Shown here one piece after another: positions 46,121 to 55,098 of a DNA stretch of 64,000 nucleotides. The notes below the pieces were generated by a model. It was not told the DNA's origin. It saw only the letters and a list, made by a program, of their open reading frames with translations, and ran no database searches. How positions within the stretch are numbered: position 1 is the first letter of the stretch; every line of letters begins with the position of its first letter. This DNA comes from Lysobacter_L cavernae (GTDB lineage Bacteria > Pseudomonadota > Gammaproteobacteria > Xanthomonadales > Xanthomonadaceae), in contig NZ_JBHRXK010000008.1 in the NCBI RefSeq assembly GCF_042648505.1, positions 85,267 to 149,266 on the forward strand. Reading direction: 5' to 3'. Position numbers and translations under genes: made by a program.

Positions 46121-49100
46121 ATGAGCACTCCCGCCAGCAACCTTCCCGAAACCGTCACCCCAGTGCCCGATGAGAATCGCAGCCCGCTGCGCTTCGTCAC
46201 CGCCGCCAGCCTGTTCGACGGCCACGACGCCGCCATCAACATCATGCGCCGGCTGATCCAGGGGCAGGGCGCCGAGGTCATCCACCTCGGCCACAACCGC
46301 TCGGTCGAGGAGGTGGTCCGCGCCGCGCTGCAGGAAGACGCCGACGGCATCGCGCTGTCGTCCTACCAGGGCGGCCACGTCGAGTACTTCAAGTACATGG
46401 TCGACATGCTGCGCGAGCGCGGCGCCGGCCACATCCGCGTGTTCGGCGGCGGCGGCGGCACCATCACCCCGGAGGAAATCCGCGAGCTGCAGGGCTACGG
46501 CGTCGAGCGCATCTACCACCCCAACGACGGCATGCACATGGGCCTGGTGGCGATGATCGAGGACGTCGTCCGCCGCGCCAGCGTAGGGCGCATCGCCGAC
46601 CAGACGCCGGACAAGCCGGCCGCCATCGACGACGAGATCACCATCGGCAAGACCCTCTCGGCGATCGAGGAAGGCCTGCTCGACGAAACCGAGCTGGCCC
46701 ACCTGCGCAAGCAATGGCACCTGGCCGGTGGCAAGACCCCGGTGGTCGGCATCACCGGCACCGGCGGCGCCGGCAAGTCGTCCGTCACCGATGAGCTGCT
46801 CAACCGCTTCCTCGCCAGCTTCCCCGAGATGCGCATCGCGGTGATCTCGGTCGACCCAACCCGCCGTCGCACCGGTGGCGCGCTGCTCGGCGACCGCATC
46901 CGCATGAACTCGCTGCGCAGCCACCGCGTCTACATGCGCTCGATGGCGACGCGCCGCCAGCACGTGGCCACCAACGCCGTGCTCAAGGACTGCATCGGCT
47001 TCCTCAAGGGCCTGGGCTACGACCTGGTCATCGTCGAGACCGCCGGCATCGGCCAGAGCGACTCGGAGATCGTCGACCTGGTCGACTTCCCGATGTACGT
47101 CATGACCAGCGACTTCGGCGCGCCGAGCCAGCTCGAGAAGATCGACATGCTCGATTACGCCGAGCTGGTGGTGCTCAACAAGTTCGACAAGCGCGGCGCG
47201 GAAGATGCGCTGCGCGACGTGCGCAAGCAGTGGAAGCGCAACCGCGTCGCCTTCCAGACCCCGGACGAGGACGTGCCGGTCTACCCGACCATCGCCAGCC
47301 AGTTCAACGACCCCGGCATCAGCTGGATGTTCGCCAACCTGTGCCGCCTGCTGCGCGACAAGCTGGGCCTGCCGGAAGGCAAGTGGACCCCGCAGATCGA
47401 CACCAGCCTCAAGGAGCCGCGCGCCACCGTGCTGATCCCCGGCGCGCGCGTGCGTTATCTGGCCGAGATCGCCGAGCAGGGCCGCGGCATCAACGCCAGG
47501 ATCGAGACCCAGGCCGAGACCGCCGACCGCGCGCAGTCGTATTGGCAGTCGCTGCATGACCTGGGCGATGCGCAGCTGCCGAAGGCGCTGGACTTGTACG
47601 CTGCCGACGCGCTGCTGCCCCTCTCCCTGGCTGCTGCGCAGCCTGTCCCTCTCCCACAAGGGGAGAGGGCAAATGCTTCCACCTCTCCCGCCGCCGCTTC
47701 CACCTCTCCCCTCGTGGGAGAGGTCGCCGCGCACAGCGCGGCGGGAGAGGGGGCCCCCGACCGCACCCTCCTAACCCTGCGCCAGCGCTACAACGACGCC
47801 ATCCACTCGCTCACCTCCGAAGCCCTCAAGCTGCTGCGCGACTGGCCGCAACGCCTCAAGTCGATCACCGACGAGGTCACCGAGTACGAAGTGCGCGGCA
47901 AGGGCATCAAGGTCGAGAACTACCGCGAGTCGCTCAGCCACCAGAAGATCCCCAAGATCGCCGCGCCCACCTACAAGTCCTGGGGCGAGCTGCTGACCTT
48001 CCTGCAGAAGGAAAACCTGCCGGGCTACTACCCGTACACCGGCGGCGTCTACCCATACCGCCGCACCGGCGAAGACCCCATCCGCATGTTCGCCGGCGAA
48101 GGCACGCCCGAGCGCACCAACCGCCGCTTCCATTACCTGTCCGTCGGCCAGCCGGCCGCGCGCCTGTCGACCGCGTTCGACTCGGTCACGCTGTACGGCG
48201 AAGACCCAGCCGTGCGCCCGGACATCTTTGGCAAGATCGGCAACTCCGGCGTCAACATCGCCTCGCTCGACGACATGAAGAAGCTGTATTCCGGCTTCGA
48301 CCTGTGCGCGCCCAGTACCTCGGTGTCGATGACCATCAATGGCCCCGCGCCGATGATCCTGGCGATGTTCATGAACACCGCCATCGACCAGCAGGTCGAG
48401 AAGTACCTGCGCGCCGACCAGTCCCGCTGGGACGCCGCGCACGACCAGATCGAGAAGATGTTTGAAGGCAAGCAACGCCCGCAATACAGCGGCATGCTGC
48501 CCGAAACCAACGACGGTCTCGGCCTGGGCCTGCTCGGCGTCACCGGCGACCAGGTCGTCGACGCCGATACCTACGCCAAGATCAAGGCGCATACGCTGGC
48601 CACCGTGCGCGGCACCGTGCAGGCCGACATCCTGAAAGAGGACCAGGCCCAGAACACCTGCATCTTCAGCACCGAGTTCGCCCTGCGCATGATGGGCGAC
48701 ATCCAGCAGTACTTCGTCGACAAGAACGTCCGCAACTTCTACTCGGTGTCGATCTCCGGCTACCACATCGCCGAAGCCGGCGCGAACCCGATCAGCCAGC
48801 TCGCCTTCACCCTGAGCAACGGCTTCACCATCGTCGAGTACTACCTCGCGCGCGGCATGAAGATCGACGACTTCGCGCCCAACCTGTCGTTCTTCTTCAG
48901 CAACGGCATGGATCCCGAGTACACCGTCATCGGCCGCGTCGCCCGCCGCATCTGGGCCCGCGCCATGCGCGAGCGCTACGGCGCGTCCGCGCGCAGCCAG
49001 ATGATGAAGTACCACATCCAGACCAGCGGCCGCTCCCTGCACGCGCAGGAGATCCAGTTCAACGACATCCGCACCACGCTGCAGGCGTTGTATGCGCTGT

Positions 49101-49780
49101 TCGACAACTGCAACAGCCTGCACACCAATGCCTACGACGAAGCCATCACCACGCCGACCGAAGAAAGCGTGCGCCGTGCCGTCGCCATCCAGATGATCAT
49201 CAACAAGGAACTGGGCCTCAACTTCAACGAGAACCCCTGGCAGGGCAGCTTCATCGTCGACAAGCTCACCGACATCGTCGAAGAAGCCGTCTACAAGGAG
49301 TTCGAAGCCATCAGCGAACGCGGCGGCGTGCTCGGCGCCATGGACACCATGTACCAGCGCGGCAAGATCCAGGAAGAGAGCCTGTACTACGAGCACAAGA
49401 AGCACGACGGCAGCCTGCCGCTGGTCGGCGTCAACACCTTCCTGCCCAAGGACCACGGCGGCGATATCGTCACCGAGATCGAGTTGATCCGCAGCACGGA
49501 AGGGGAGAAGGGGCAGCAGATCGACAACGTCCGCAACTTCCAGCAGCTGCGCAACATCTTGGCCCTTCCACTCTCCCCTCGTGGGAGAGTCGGCGGCGAA
49601 GCCGCCGGAGAGGGGGCGCTTGAGTCAGCGCAAGCAGCAGGCCTCGCCTACCTGCAAAAAACCGCGCGCGACCGCCAGAACGTGTTCGCGGCGTTGATGG
49701 AAGCGGTCAAGACCCACAGCCTCGGCCAGATCAGCCATGCGTTGTATGACGTGGGTGGCGAGTACCGGCGGAACATGTAA
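46121..49780 (+). CDS. icmF: Fused isobutyryl-CoA mutase (B12-dependent, with built-in G-protein chaperone)
   Basis: The 1219-residue protein carries, in order, a B12-binding domain (about 20-160), a MeaB-like GTPase (about 200-450, P-loop GITGTGGAGKSSVTDEL), a linker, and the acyl-CoA mutase barrel (about 610-1219: KIGNSGVNIASLDDMKKLYS, YSVSISGYHIAEAGANPI). This is the IcmF architecture, interconverting isobutyryl- and butyryl-CoA. Usual length is near 1090; the excess includes two in-frame palindromic repeat insertions near residues 500-550 and 1147-1168. The start ATG at 46121 begins at MSTPASNLPETV. Confidence 0.93.
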   Translation: MSTPASNLPETVTPVPDENRSPLRFVTAASLFDGHDAAINIMRRLIQGQGAEVIHLGHNRSVEEVVRAALQEDADGIALSSYQGGHVEYFKYMVDMLRERGAGHIRVFGGGGGTITPEEIRELQGYGVERIYHPNDGMHMGLVAMIEDVVRRASVGRIADQTPDKPAAIDDEITIGKTLSAIEEGLLDETELAHLRKQWHLAGGKTPVVGITGTGGAGKSSVTDELLNRFLASFPEMRIAVISVDPTRRRTGGALLGDRIRMNSLRSHRVYMRSMATRRQHVATNAVLKDCIGFLKGLGYDLVIVETAGIGQSDSEIVDLVDFPMYVMTSDFGAPSQLEKIDMLDYAELVVLNKFDKRGAEDALRDVRKQWKRNRVAFQTPDEDVPVYPTIASQFNDPGISWMFANLCRLLRDKLGLPEGKWTPQIDTSLKEPRATVLIPGARVRYLAEIAEQGRGINARIETQAETADRAQSYWQSLHDLGDAQLPKALDLYAADALLPLSLAAAQPVPLPQGERANASTSPAAASTSPLVGEVAAHSAAGEGAPDRTLLTLRQRYNDAIHSLTSEALKLLRDWPQRLKSITDEVTEYEVRGKGIKVENYRESLSHQKIPKIAAPTYKSWGELLTFLQKENLPGYYPYTGGVYPYRRTGEDPIRMFAGEGTPERTNRRFHYLSVGQPAARLSTAFDSVTLYGEDPAVRPDIFGKIGNSGVNIASLDDMKKLYSGFDLCAPSTSVSMTINGPAPMILAMFMNTAIDQQVEKYLRADQSRWDAAHDQIEKMFEGKQRPQYSGMLPETNDGLGLGLLGVTGDQVVDADTYAKIKAHTLATVRGTVQADILKEDQAQNTCIFSTEFALRMMGDIQQYFVDKNVRNFYSVSISGYHIAEAGANPISQLAFTLSNGFTIVEYYLARGMKIDDFAPNLSFFFSNGMDPEYTVIGRVARRIWARAMRERYGASARSQMMKYHIQTSGRSLHAQEIQFNDIRTTLQALYALFDNCNSLHTNAYDEAITTPTEESVRRAVAIQMIINKELGLNFNENPWQGSFIVDKLTDIVEEAVYKEFEAISERGGVLGAMDTMYQRGKIQEESLYYEHKKHDGSLPLVGVNTFLPKDHGGDIVTEIELIRSTEGEKGQQIDNVRNFQQLRNILALPLSPRGRVGGEAAGEGALESAQAAGLAYLQKTARDRQNVFAALMEAVKTHSLGQISHALYDVGGEYRRNM
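47647..47760. repeat. Palindromic CTCTCCC repeats inserted in frame in icmF, first site
   Basis: Two palindromes, CCCTCTCCC / GGGAGAGGG (47647-47669) and ACCTCTCCC / GGGAGAGGT (47702-47724), with a GCGGGAGAGGGGGC tail, interrupt the linker between the GTPase and mutase parts without breaking the frame. The encoded stretch reads STSPLVGEVAAHSAAGEGAP. Confidence 0.85.
49571..49616. repeat. Palindromic CTCTCCC repeat inserted in frame in icmF, second site
   Basis: The inverted repeat CTCTCCCCTCGTGGGAGAG followed by CGGCGGCGAAGCCGCCG and GAGAGGGGGC is the same family as the first site. It encodes LPLSPRGRVGGEAAGEGALE near the C-terminal end. Confidence 0.85.
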
Positions 49781-49785
49781 GAAAA

Positions 49786-49847
49786 CGGCGGACTCAAAAT
49801 CCGCCGCCCTTAAAAGCGTGTGGGTTCGAGTCCCACCTTTGGCGCCA
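49786..49847 (+). pseudogene. 3' fragment of a tRNA-Leu (CAA), possible attachment-site remnant
   Basis: The anticodon arm GCGGA-CTCAAAA-TCCGC (anticodon CAA), a long variable arm, the T arm GTGGG-TTCGAGT-CCCAC and a terminal GCGCCA are all present, but there is no matching 5' acceptor and D-arm half. It starts five bases after the icmF stop. The discriminator base appears to be G, unusual for leucine tRNA. It marks the left edge of the AT-richer island. Confidence 0.75.
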
Positions 49848-49950
49848 GTAAAAACAAAGGGTCAGGCGAAAGCCTAGCCCTTTTGTTTTTTGCTGTGTAC
49901 ATCGGCCTTCCGATTCATGGCCGATATGGGCGTCGCTGCCCATTGACGGC

Positions 49951-50772
49951 TCAGATCGAGATGAGAAGCTCGGTGGTCCTCTTTCGGCGCACCGATTCCG
50001 AAGCCATGACACTGTGGCGTTCTGCTGTCAGGCACTGCGCGTCCGCGTAAAGCTCGCGGATCGAAGGATGATCCGCATTGCTAACGACAACCTTGGCTCC
50101 TCGCTTCGCTGCTCTGATCAGCGCGTCCTTCAGTCGCTCTTGATCCGACCAAGAAAACAACCGCTCGTTGTATTTGATAAATCCGTTGTTGTTGTGCTTC
50201 ACGGTGTACGGAGGATCGGCGTAGACAAAATCACCACTCCCACACGTGTCTATTACCTTCTCGAAGTCCCCTGACATCAGGCGCGCTCTCGAAAGCCGCG
50301 TCGCTATTTCTTCGAAGTTGTCGCTATCCATGACGACTGAATTCTTCGTCCCTCTCGGTACGTTGAATTCGCCCCGTCGATTTACGCGGTACAAGCCGTT
50401 GAAGCATGTCCTATTGAGATAAATGAATCGGGCTGCTCGCGCCATCAAAGTCGTCGGTGCATCCGCCCGGACTTGGTAGTAGTAGTCATCACTGTGTACC
50501 TTCTGGTGCTTCGCAAGAAGGCGCACCACGGCCTTCCAGTCAGATTTGATCGCTCGATACGTATCTATTAAATCTTCGTTCGCGTCATTGATTAACGCCT
50601 TTCGTGGCGAAAGACTGAAAAATACAGCGCCACTGCCGACAAACGGCTCAACGTATCTGTCGAAGCTCGAAAGATTGAAAGTGTCTCGATGCGAACGCAT
50701 CAGCCAGCGCTTGCCTCCCGCCCATTTCAGGAAAGGCAGTGTCACTTCTGCATCGCTATTCGTCTTCGGCAC
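49951..50772 (-). CDS. Dam-type (D12 class) DNA adenine N6-methyltransferase
   Basis: A 273-residue D12-class enzyme: PFLKWAGGKRWL (motif X), YVEPFVGSGAVFFSL (motif I, AdoMet site) and VYADPPY (motif IV, catalytic). It methylates adenine in a short DNA site, probably GATC or similar. The GTG at 50772 has a GAGGGG ribosome site eight bases upstream; ATG codons at 50787 and 50802 lack one. The gene overlaps the end of the upstream DGQHR gene by 17 bases, so the two are coupled. DNA here is clearly AT-richer than the surroundings. Confidence 0.9.
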   Translation of the reverse strand: MPKTNSDAEVTLPFLKWAGGKRWLMRSHRDTFNLSSFDRYVEPFVGSGAVFFSLSPRKALINDANEDLIDTYRAIKSDWKAVVRLLAKHQKVHSDDYYYQVRADAPTTLMARAARFIYLNRTCFNGLYRVNRRGEFNVPRGTKNSVVMDSDNFEEIATRLSRARLMSGDFEKVIDTCGSGDFVYADPPYTVKHNNNGFIKYNERLFSWSDQERLKDALIRAAKRGAKVVVSNADHPSIRELYADAQCLTAERHSVMASESVRRKRTTELLISI

Positions 50773-53104
50773 CGCGCAGCCCCTCATAGTCGAACTGTTC
50801 AATACGCTTCTTGAGCGTATCCGTTATCGAATCTAGCAACACAAAATGCTCGGCTTTGTAGTGGCGGTCTACTGTTGCGTGCGAGGGTACCCGACGAATC
50901 TCATTATAACGGTCCATCCACTCCAGGTTCTTGGCCTTCCCCTTAGCACCATCAAGGGGGATGTCCATCACACTCTTGAACATGAGCCAGCGATCCTTGT
51001 GCTCAATAATCCTCTTGAACTCAATGAAATCGACATAAGTTTCGAGCGGTAGCCGCGCGTCGGCATCCTCGACGTCCAAAGATTTCGCGTACGCTTTGCT
51101 CTTTATTTCCTTGATCAAGACTCCCTTTTCCCAGTATGCGTTCTTTTCTTCACCATATAGCTGACGGAAGACCTTAAATATGTGCTGTTGAACCATCATG
51201 TTGACCTTCTGCACTTGCTGGTCGGCTTGGATCCGCAATTCCTGTGACTGTGTCTGCTCCCAGTTTTCATAACCATCGGGTTGAAAATTTGGGTAACTTT
51301 TGCGCATGACGCGCGCGAAGCGAAGCAAAAGCTCGCGAGGCCCGCCACTGCCGAACTGGACAGTCAGCAGTGTGTCTACCTCTTGGTCGCCGCTCTGAAG
51401 GAAATCCAAAATCGGCTCCACATGCTGGCTGACGAGTTCCATCACGTTTTGCTCGCTTAAGCTGCGCAAGGGTTTGCTCGTGCTTCGCTCGATGTATCTA
51501 ACAATCTCGGCAAGAAGCAGAGTCAGGGCTTGAATCGCTTCGTTCGTGCACAATTTTCCGGGTCGGCCAGCTTCCCATCGTGAAATCCCAGATTCTGAGA
51601 TCTGACGAAAAAAGCCGTTGAGAACCTTTTGCGCCCTAAGTAGCGACGCGTTGTCGGTTGAACCGCAAAGGGCGCCGGGCTCGTAATGAGTACGCAGGGC
51701 TACCTGCCCAAGCAAGCCTGAACGCCGCAAACCAAGCTTCACCTGAGGCACGGTCAGGCAGACCCTGGCTGTCCCTTTAATCCCCTCAGCCGAAAATCTT
51801 CCATAAAGCGGGCTTGAAAGGTCGCGATTCAAGTTATGAATCACACGCGCAGCCAAGGCTCCTATCCGTTCGCCAGGGTTCTCAGAGCCCCATTTGAGCT
51901 GTCCTTCGAGATCGTCCAGTAGATTCTTCGGAACTGATTTCTGTTCGTGATTAATCGTCACGAACATGTTTGCCTCTTCTTCCTTTGGAATGCCTTCGAA
52001 TCCCACGACAACTAGTTTTTGATCTAGGTACTCCTCCGGAAGACCTGCATAGCCGTATAGGCGATGTTGCCCATCTATGATCCAGGCCGATTTATATGTG
52101 CTTGGAAGATATAAGTTTCCGAAATGTACATCGGTCACGGTGTCCTTCTGAATAATGTCGAATCTCGGCGGCTTTACGAAGTTGACCAACAGGTTGTTGG
52201 GAAAAAAACCTCCGGCTTCGATGAACTTACCGATCGATTTAAGTCGGGATTTCTGTATGAGCCGTTGGTAGGTGGGATGTCCTTCGGGATCATCCAACGT
52301 TCGATGATTTACGAACGCGATCTTAAGGAGGTGGCGGGGCGTGGTAACGAAGGAATAGAAATATTTCCCTCCTAATCTCCCTCGCGTTGCCGGCACCTTC
52401 GTGTTCGCCAACTCGGGAATCGGCTGGTCCTTGAGAAACTCTGCTAAGAACTGAAACCGCGCTGCTTTGCCAAGGTGATCCGCTAGCTGCGTGTAATAAG
52501 GGAGTTCTATTTCGGTTACGCGCTTGATCTTGTGAGCATCAGCTCGCGCGATATCTTCCGTAGTCCAAATCACATTCTCTGTTACGAAAAACCAGAGAAT
52601 TTTGGGCTTATAGTCCTTGCCGTAGAAGGCTCTAACGGAAGCAGCGATGTCTCCCTTCAGCGCGCCGAATTCCTCGATGTCCTTTTGAAGACTTCGCTTC
52701 CGCAGTCTTTCGCAAGATTTACACTCCGAAATGATGACTGTCTCATCGTCGGAGGCGAACACGTCAATCTGTTTCTCGCCATCAACACCATTATGGCGTT
52801 TCAGCTTTATGCGAAACCTGCGTCCAGAATTGAGCTCCGCGTACCCCATTTTGTACAGAAGAACCCACCACAGGTTCTCCAAGCGCTCGTCGATCTTCTT
52901 CTCGCGACGTACGACAGCTATGCCTTTCTGCTTCTTGTGAATCTGCCAGCTGTCGGCTGTGTATTCTTCGATCTCGACAGACTTGATTCGCTTCTGATCA
53001 AATTTTGTATTGCGAAGTCTGTATTCCCTTCGCAAGTCGACTGTCTTGTCGAGTAATGGCCATAACAAGGCTTCCGACTTCGTCTCCCCTTTTGCCTTCG
53101 CCAC
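50756..53104 (-). CDS. PD-(D/E)XK-like nuclease fused to a DGQHR (DndB-like) domain
   Basis: The GTG at 53104 has a strong AGGAGG site, giving 782 residues; a TTG at 53146 lacks one. Residues about 73-135 look like a restriction-endonuclease fold: helix ERLENLWWVLLYKMGY, then D114 in EKQIDVFASDD and E127-C-K129 in VIISECKS. Residues about 245-450 form a DGQHR domain (WIIDGQHRLYGY at 341-352, EEEANMFVTINHEQKSVP), as in DndB and related regulators of DNA modification. A long helical C-terminal part follows. It sits upstream of, and overlaps, a DNA adenine methyltransferase. Its function is undescribed as far as I know. Confidence 0.8.
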   Translation of the reverse strand: MAKAKGETKSEALLWPLLDKTVDLRREYRLRNTKFDQKRIKSVEIEEYTADSWQIHKKQKGIAVVRREKKIDERLENLWWVLLYKMGYAELNSGRRFRIKLKRHNGVDGEKQIDVFASDDETVIISECKSCERLRKRSLQKDIEEFGALKGDIAASVRAFYGKDYKPKILWFFVTENVIWTTEDIARADAHKIKRVTEIELPYYTQLADHLGKAARFQFLAEFLKDQPIPELANTKVPATRGRLGGKYFYSFVTTPRHLLKIAFVNHRTLDDPEGHPTYQRLIQKSRLKSIGKFIEAGGFFPNNLLVNFVKPPRFDIIQKDTVTDVHFGNLYLPSTYKSAWIIDGQHRLYGYAGLPEEYLDQKLVVVGFEGIPKEEEANMFVTINHEQKSVPKNLLDDLEGQLKWGSENPGERIGALAARVIHNLNRDLSSPLYGRFSAEGIKGTARVCLTVPQVKLGLRRSGLLGQVALRTHYEPGALCGSTDNASLLRAQKVLNGFFRQISESGISRWEAGRPGKLCTNEAIQALTLLLAEIVRYIERSTSKPLRSLSEQNVMELVSQHVEPILDFLQSGDQEVDTLLTVQFGSGGPRELLLRFARVMRKSYPNFQPDGYENWEQTQSQELRIQADQQVQKVNMMVQQHIFKVFRQLYGEEKNAYWEKGVLIKEIKSKAYAKSLDVEDADARLPLETYVDFIEFKRIIEHKDRWLMFKSVMDIPLDGAKGKAKNLEWMDRYNEIRRVPSHATVDRHYKAEHFVLLDSITDTLKKRIEQFDYEGLRGAEDE

Positions 53105-53497
53105 GCCCCCTCCTAACCAGCCCGTGATTTCCAGAACCTTAACCAATGGGGGCGGCAGAGGGAAGGTTTTTATCCGAGACTTTGGCTAAGGGGCGAATAT
53201 TTCTCTAAAAACAGGAGTCAGAGTGCACTTTCTCAGCCGCTCTCCGGGAAAAAGGGGGCAGGCTGATTTATCCCTAGAGCGCCACGCGCTCCACGCGCTC
53301 CACGCGCACCAGAAAGCTGTCGCACGACCCAAGACCCGCCATCCGGCGGGTCTTTCGTTTCCCGCACGCCCCTGACACACTCGCCCCCGCTCCGATCGCC
53401 CCGTAGCGATCAACCACACGCCACACGGAACGCGGCGGAGCAAGGACGCATCCGGCTCTGCCGGTGCACTCACACAGGGAAAACATTGGAGGTTGTC
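53105..53497. repeat. Intergenic region with REP/RAYT-like debris and a 9-bp tandem repeat
   Basis: The stretch at about 53190-53280 (AAAACAGGAGTCAGAGTGCA, then AAAAAGGGGGCAGGCTGATT) resembles remnants often seen next to REP-associated transposases. It is followed by a short tandem repeat of CGCGCTCCA from about 53284. A terminator hairpin lies at 53332-53360. No gene is present. Confidence 0.45.
53332..53360 (+). terminator. Hairpin AGACCCGCC/GGCGGGTCT with T-rich tail
   Basis: A strong stem with an ATCC loop is followed by TTCGTTT on the plus strand. No plus-strand gene lies just upstream inside the island, so it may belong to the chromosome that existed before the island arrived. Confidence 0.7.
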
Positions 53498-53977
53498 GTG
53501 TCAGTCAATCGCATCACGCTTGTCATTACCCCGGAACAGCGCCAGGCCGCCGCGGCGGGTCTGGCTCAGGTCAAGTCGGCGTTGCCGTCGCTGGTCGTGC
53601 TGCAGCCGGGCGAACTGCGCGAGCTGCACAACTTTGGCGCCAAGAACGAGGTCTTCGGCCGCGGCACCGTGCGCGCGCTGCAGGCGCATCCGGAGATCGT
53701 GCCGGCCACCCTGGACGTGCCCGGCGCGCAGGCCGACCTCGACGCACTGGACGCGCTGCGCCCGCTGCTGGAGGCGGTGCGGCTGCTGCACGCGCAGTTG
53801 GAGGACACCGCTGCGCTGCTCGGCCACGACGTCATGGACTTCGCCTACGACGGCTACCAGCTGCTCAAGCTGACCGGTGGTTCGGACAGCTCGCTGGACG
53901 AAATGCGCCGCGACCTGGGCTCGCAGTTCGCCCGCAAACGTCGCGCTGCAGCCCCGGTGCCGGCCCCGGTGGACTGA
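53498..53977 (+). CDS. Hypothetical protein
   Basis: A GTG at 53498 with a GGAGG site five bases upstream gives 159 residues (SVNRITLVITPEQRQAAAAG). An N-terminal region rich in Ala, a middle segment LVVLQPGELRELHNFGAKNE, and a helical domain (LDALRPLLEAVRLLHAQLED, GHDVMDFAYDGYQLLKL) end in a basic, Pro-rich tail. No signal peptide. I do not recognise a family. A strong terminator follows. Coding character is clear and GC content returns to the host level. Confidence 0.65.
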   Translation: MSVNRITLVITPEQRQAAAAGLAQVKSALPSLVVLQPGELRELHNFGAKNEVFGRGTVRALQAHPEIVPATLDVPGAQADLDALDALRPLLEAVRLLHAQLEDTAALLGHDVMDFAYDGYQLLKLTGGSDSSLDEMRRDLGSQFARKRRAAAPVPAPVD

Positions 53978-53993
53978 GGCCACCCGGTAGCAC

Positions 53994-54026
53994 CCCCAAA
54001 GCCGCTTTCGGGCGGCTTTTTTTGGG
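53994..54026 (+). terminator. Rho-independent terminator
   Basis: The stem AAAGCCGC / GCGGCTTT is followed by a T-run, 20 bases after the stop of the hypothetical gene. Confidence 0.9.
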
Positions 54027-54425
54027 TATCCGGATTTTAGTGTGGGGAGCTGGTTCTAGCTCCTCCTCGTCTGTTCGCTCTGGCTTGTAGGTTTCCCTCT
54101 CTTGCTGGCTTCTTCATCGACAGCCTTCCGTGTGGGATTTGGCTGTTGGACAAGATGAACAGCCTGCTCTTGGCGGGACTAGGATTCAGTCATTCGCACG
54201 AGACCGTCGGAGTCATCTTGCTCCAGTTGAGTTGACCATCAGTTCGGTCAGCACTGACCAGGGCGCTAGTGCTGACTGCATCCCCGCCTGGTCGAAATCC
54301 AATGCCTGCAGCGTGCCGAGCTTCACCGAGCCGACTGCGAAAAGAAGCGTGACCCACGCGGCAACGATTCCGACCAACGGACGAGCAAGACCTTGACATT
54401 ACCGCCCGATTAAAGAAGCAGACGT
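54027..54425. other. Intergenic region without recognisable gene
   Basis: About 400 bases before the tetR-like gene hold only short frames without recognisable similarity. Composition is less GC-rich than the host average, so it may be a decayed remnant. Confidence 0.4.
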
Positions 54426-55070
54426 TCAAGGCTTCCCATTGTTGGCTTGCGCGAGAGTGGATAGGGCGCGCCGTGCGCGATCGAACACGGCAGGATCTTT
54501 ATTGAGCTGGAATGCGGCATTCACGCCGCCGGTGATCGCTACTATCTCGAAGACGCGTTGCTCGATATCCGTGTCGGTCGGCAGATGCCCGGCATCCACA
54601 GCTTCGCGCAGTGCGGCTTCGATGCGGCCGTCGCGGTCGGCGATCAGTTCGCGCAAACGCTCGCGCACCGGCCCCGCGCGATCGTCGAATTCCAGCGACG
54701 CGGCGCAGAGAAAGCATCCGCCATACGGGGCATAACGCTGGATGTAGGCGAAATAGTTTTCCAGTTGCTTGCCCAGGCGTGCGGCGCCGGGCGGCGCCTT
54801 TTGCGCCGGCTCGACCACTTCCCGCAGATACGCCTCATAGGCGGCTTCCATCGTCGCCAGCTGCAGTGCTTCCTTCGACCCAAAATGGGCGAATAGTCCG
54901 GCCTTGCTCATCCCCACGGCATTCGCAAGGCGGCCGATGCTGAGCGCCTCCATACCTTCCGCGGTCGCTACGCGCTGCGCCGTCGTCAGGATCTCGAGGC
55001 GTGTCTGGGCCCCATGCGCGCTCCGTCGATCGTCGGCCTTGCTGCTGCCTTTCACCAGTCGCGTTGCCAT
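54426..55070 (-). CDS. TetR-family transcriptional regulator
   Basis: The protein is 214 residues from ATG 55070 (start MATRLVKGSSKADD); starts at 55082 and 55091 are possible. The helix-turn-helix is at about 22-70: RLEILTTAQRVATAEGMEAL, SIGRLANAVGMSKAGLFAHF, GSKEALQLAT. The C-terminal ligand domain (FAYIQRYAPYGGCFLCAASL with its Cys pair) resembles TetR regulators of oxidoreductases that sense electrophiles. It is divergent from the oxidoreductase pair, and two palindromes lie between them. Confidence 0.9.
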   Translation of the reverse strand: MATRLVKGSSKADDRRSAHGAQTRLEILTTAQRVATAEGMEALSIGRLANAVGMSKAGLFAHFGSKEALQLATMEAAYEAYLREVVEPAQKAPPGAARLGKQLENYFAYIQRYAPYGGCFLCAASLEFDDRAGPVRERLRELIADRDGRIEAALREAVDAGHLPTDTDIEQRVFEIVAITGGVNAAFQLNKDPAVFDRARRALSTLAQANNGKP

Positions 55071-55098
55071 GTCCAAAAGCATATCAAACATTGATACG

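Noticed and set aside
49786..49847. Complete tRNA-Leu gene
   Set aside because: Upstream bases belong to the icmF coding end and do not form the 5' acceptor or D arm.
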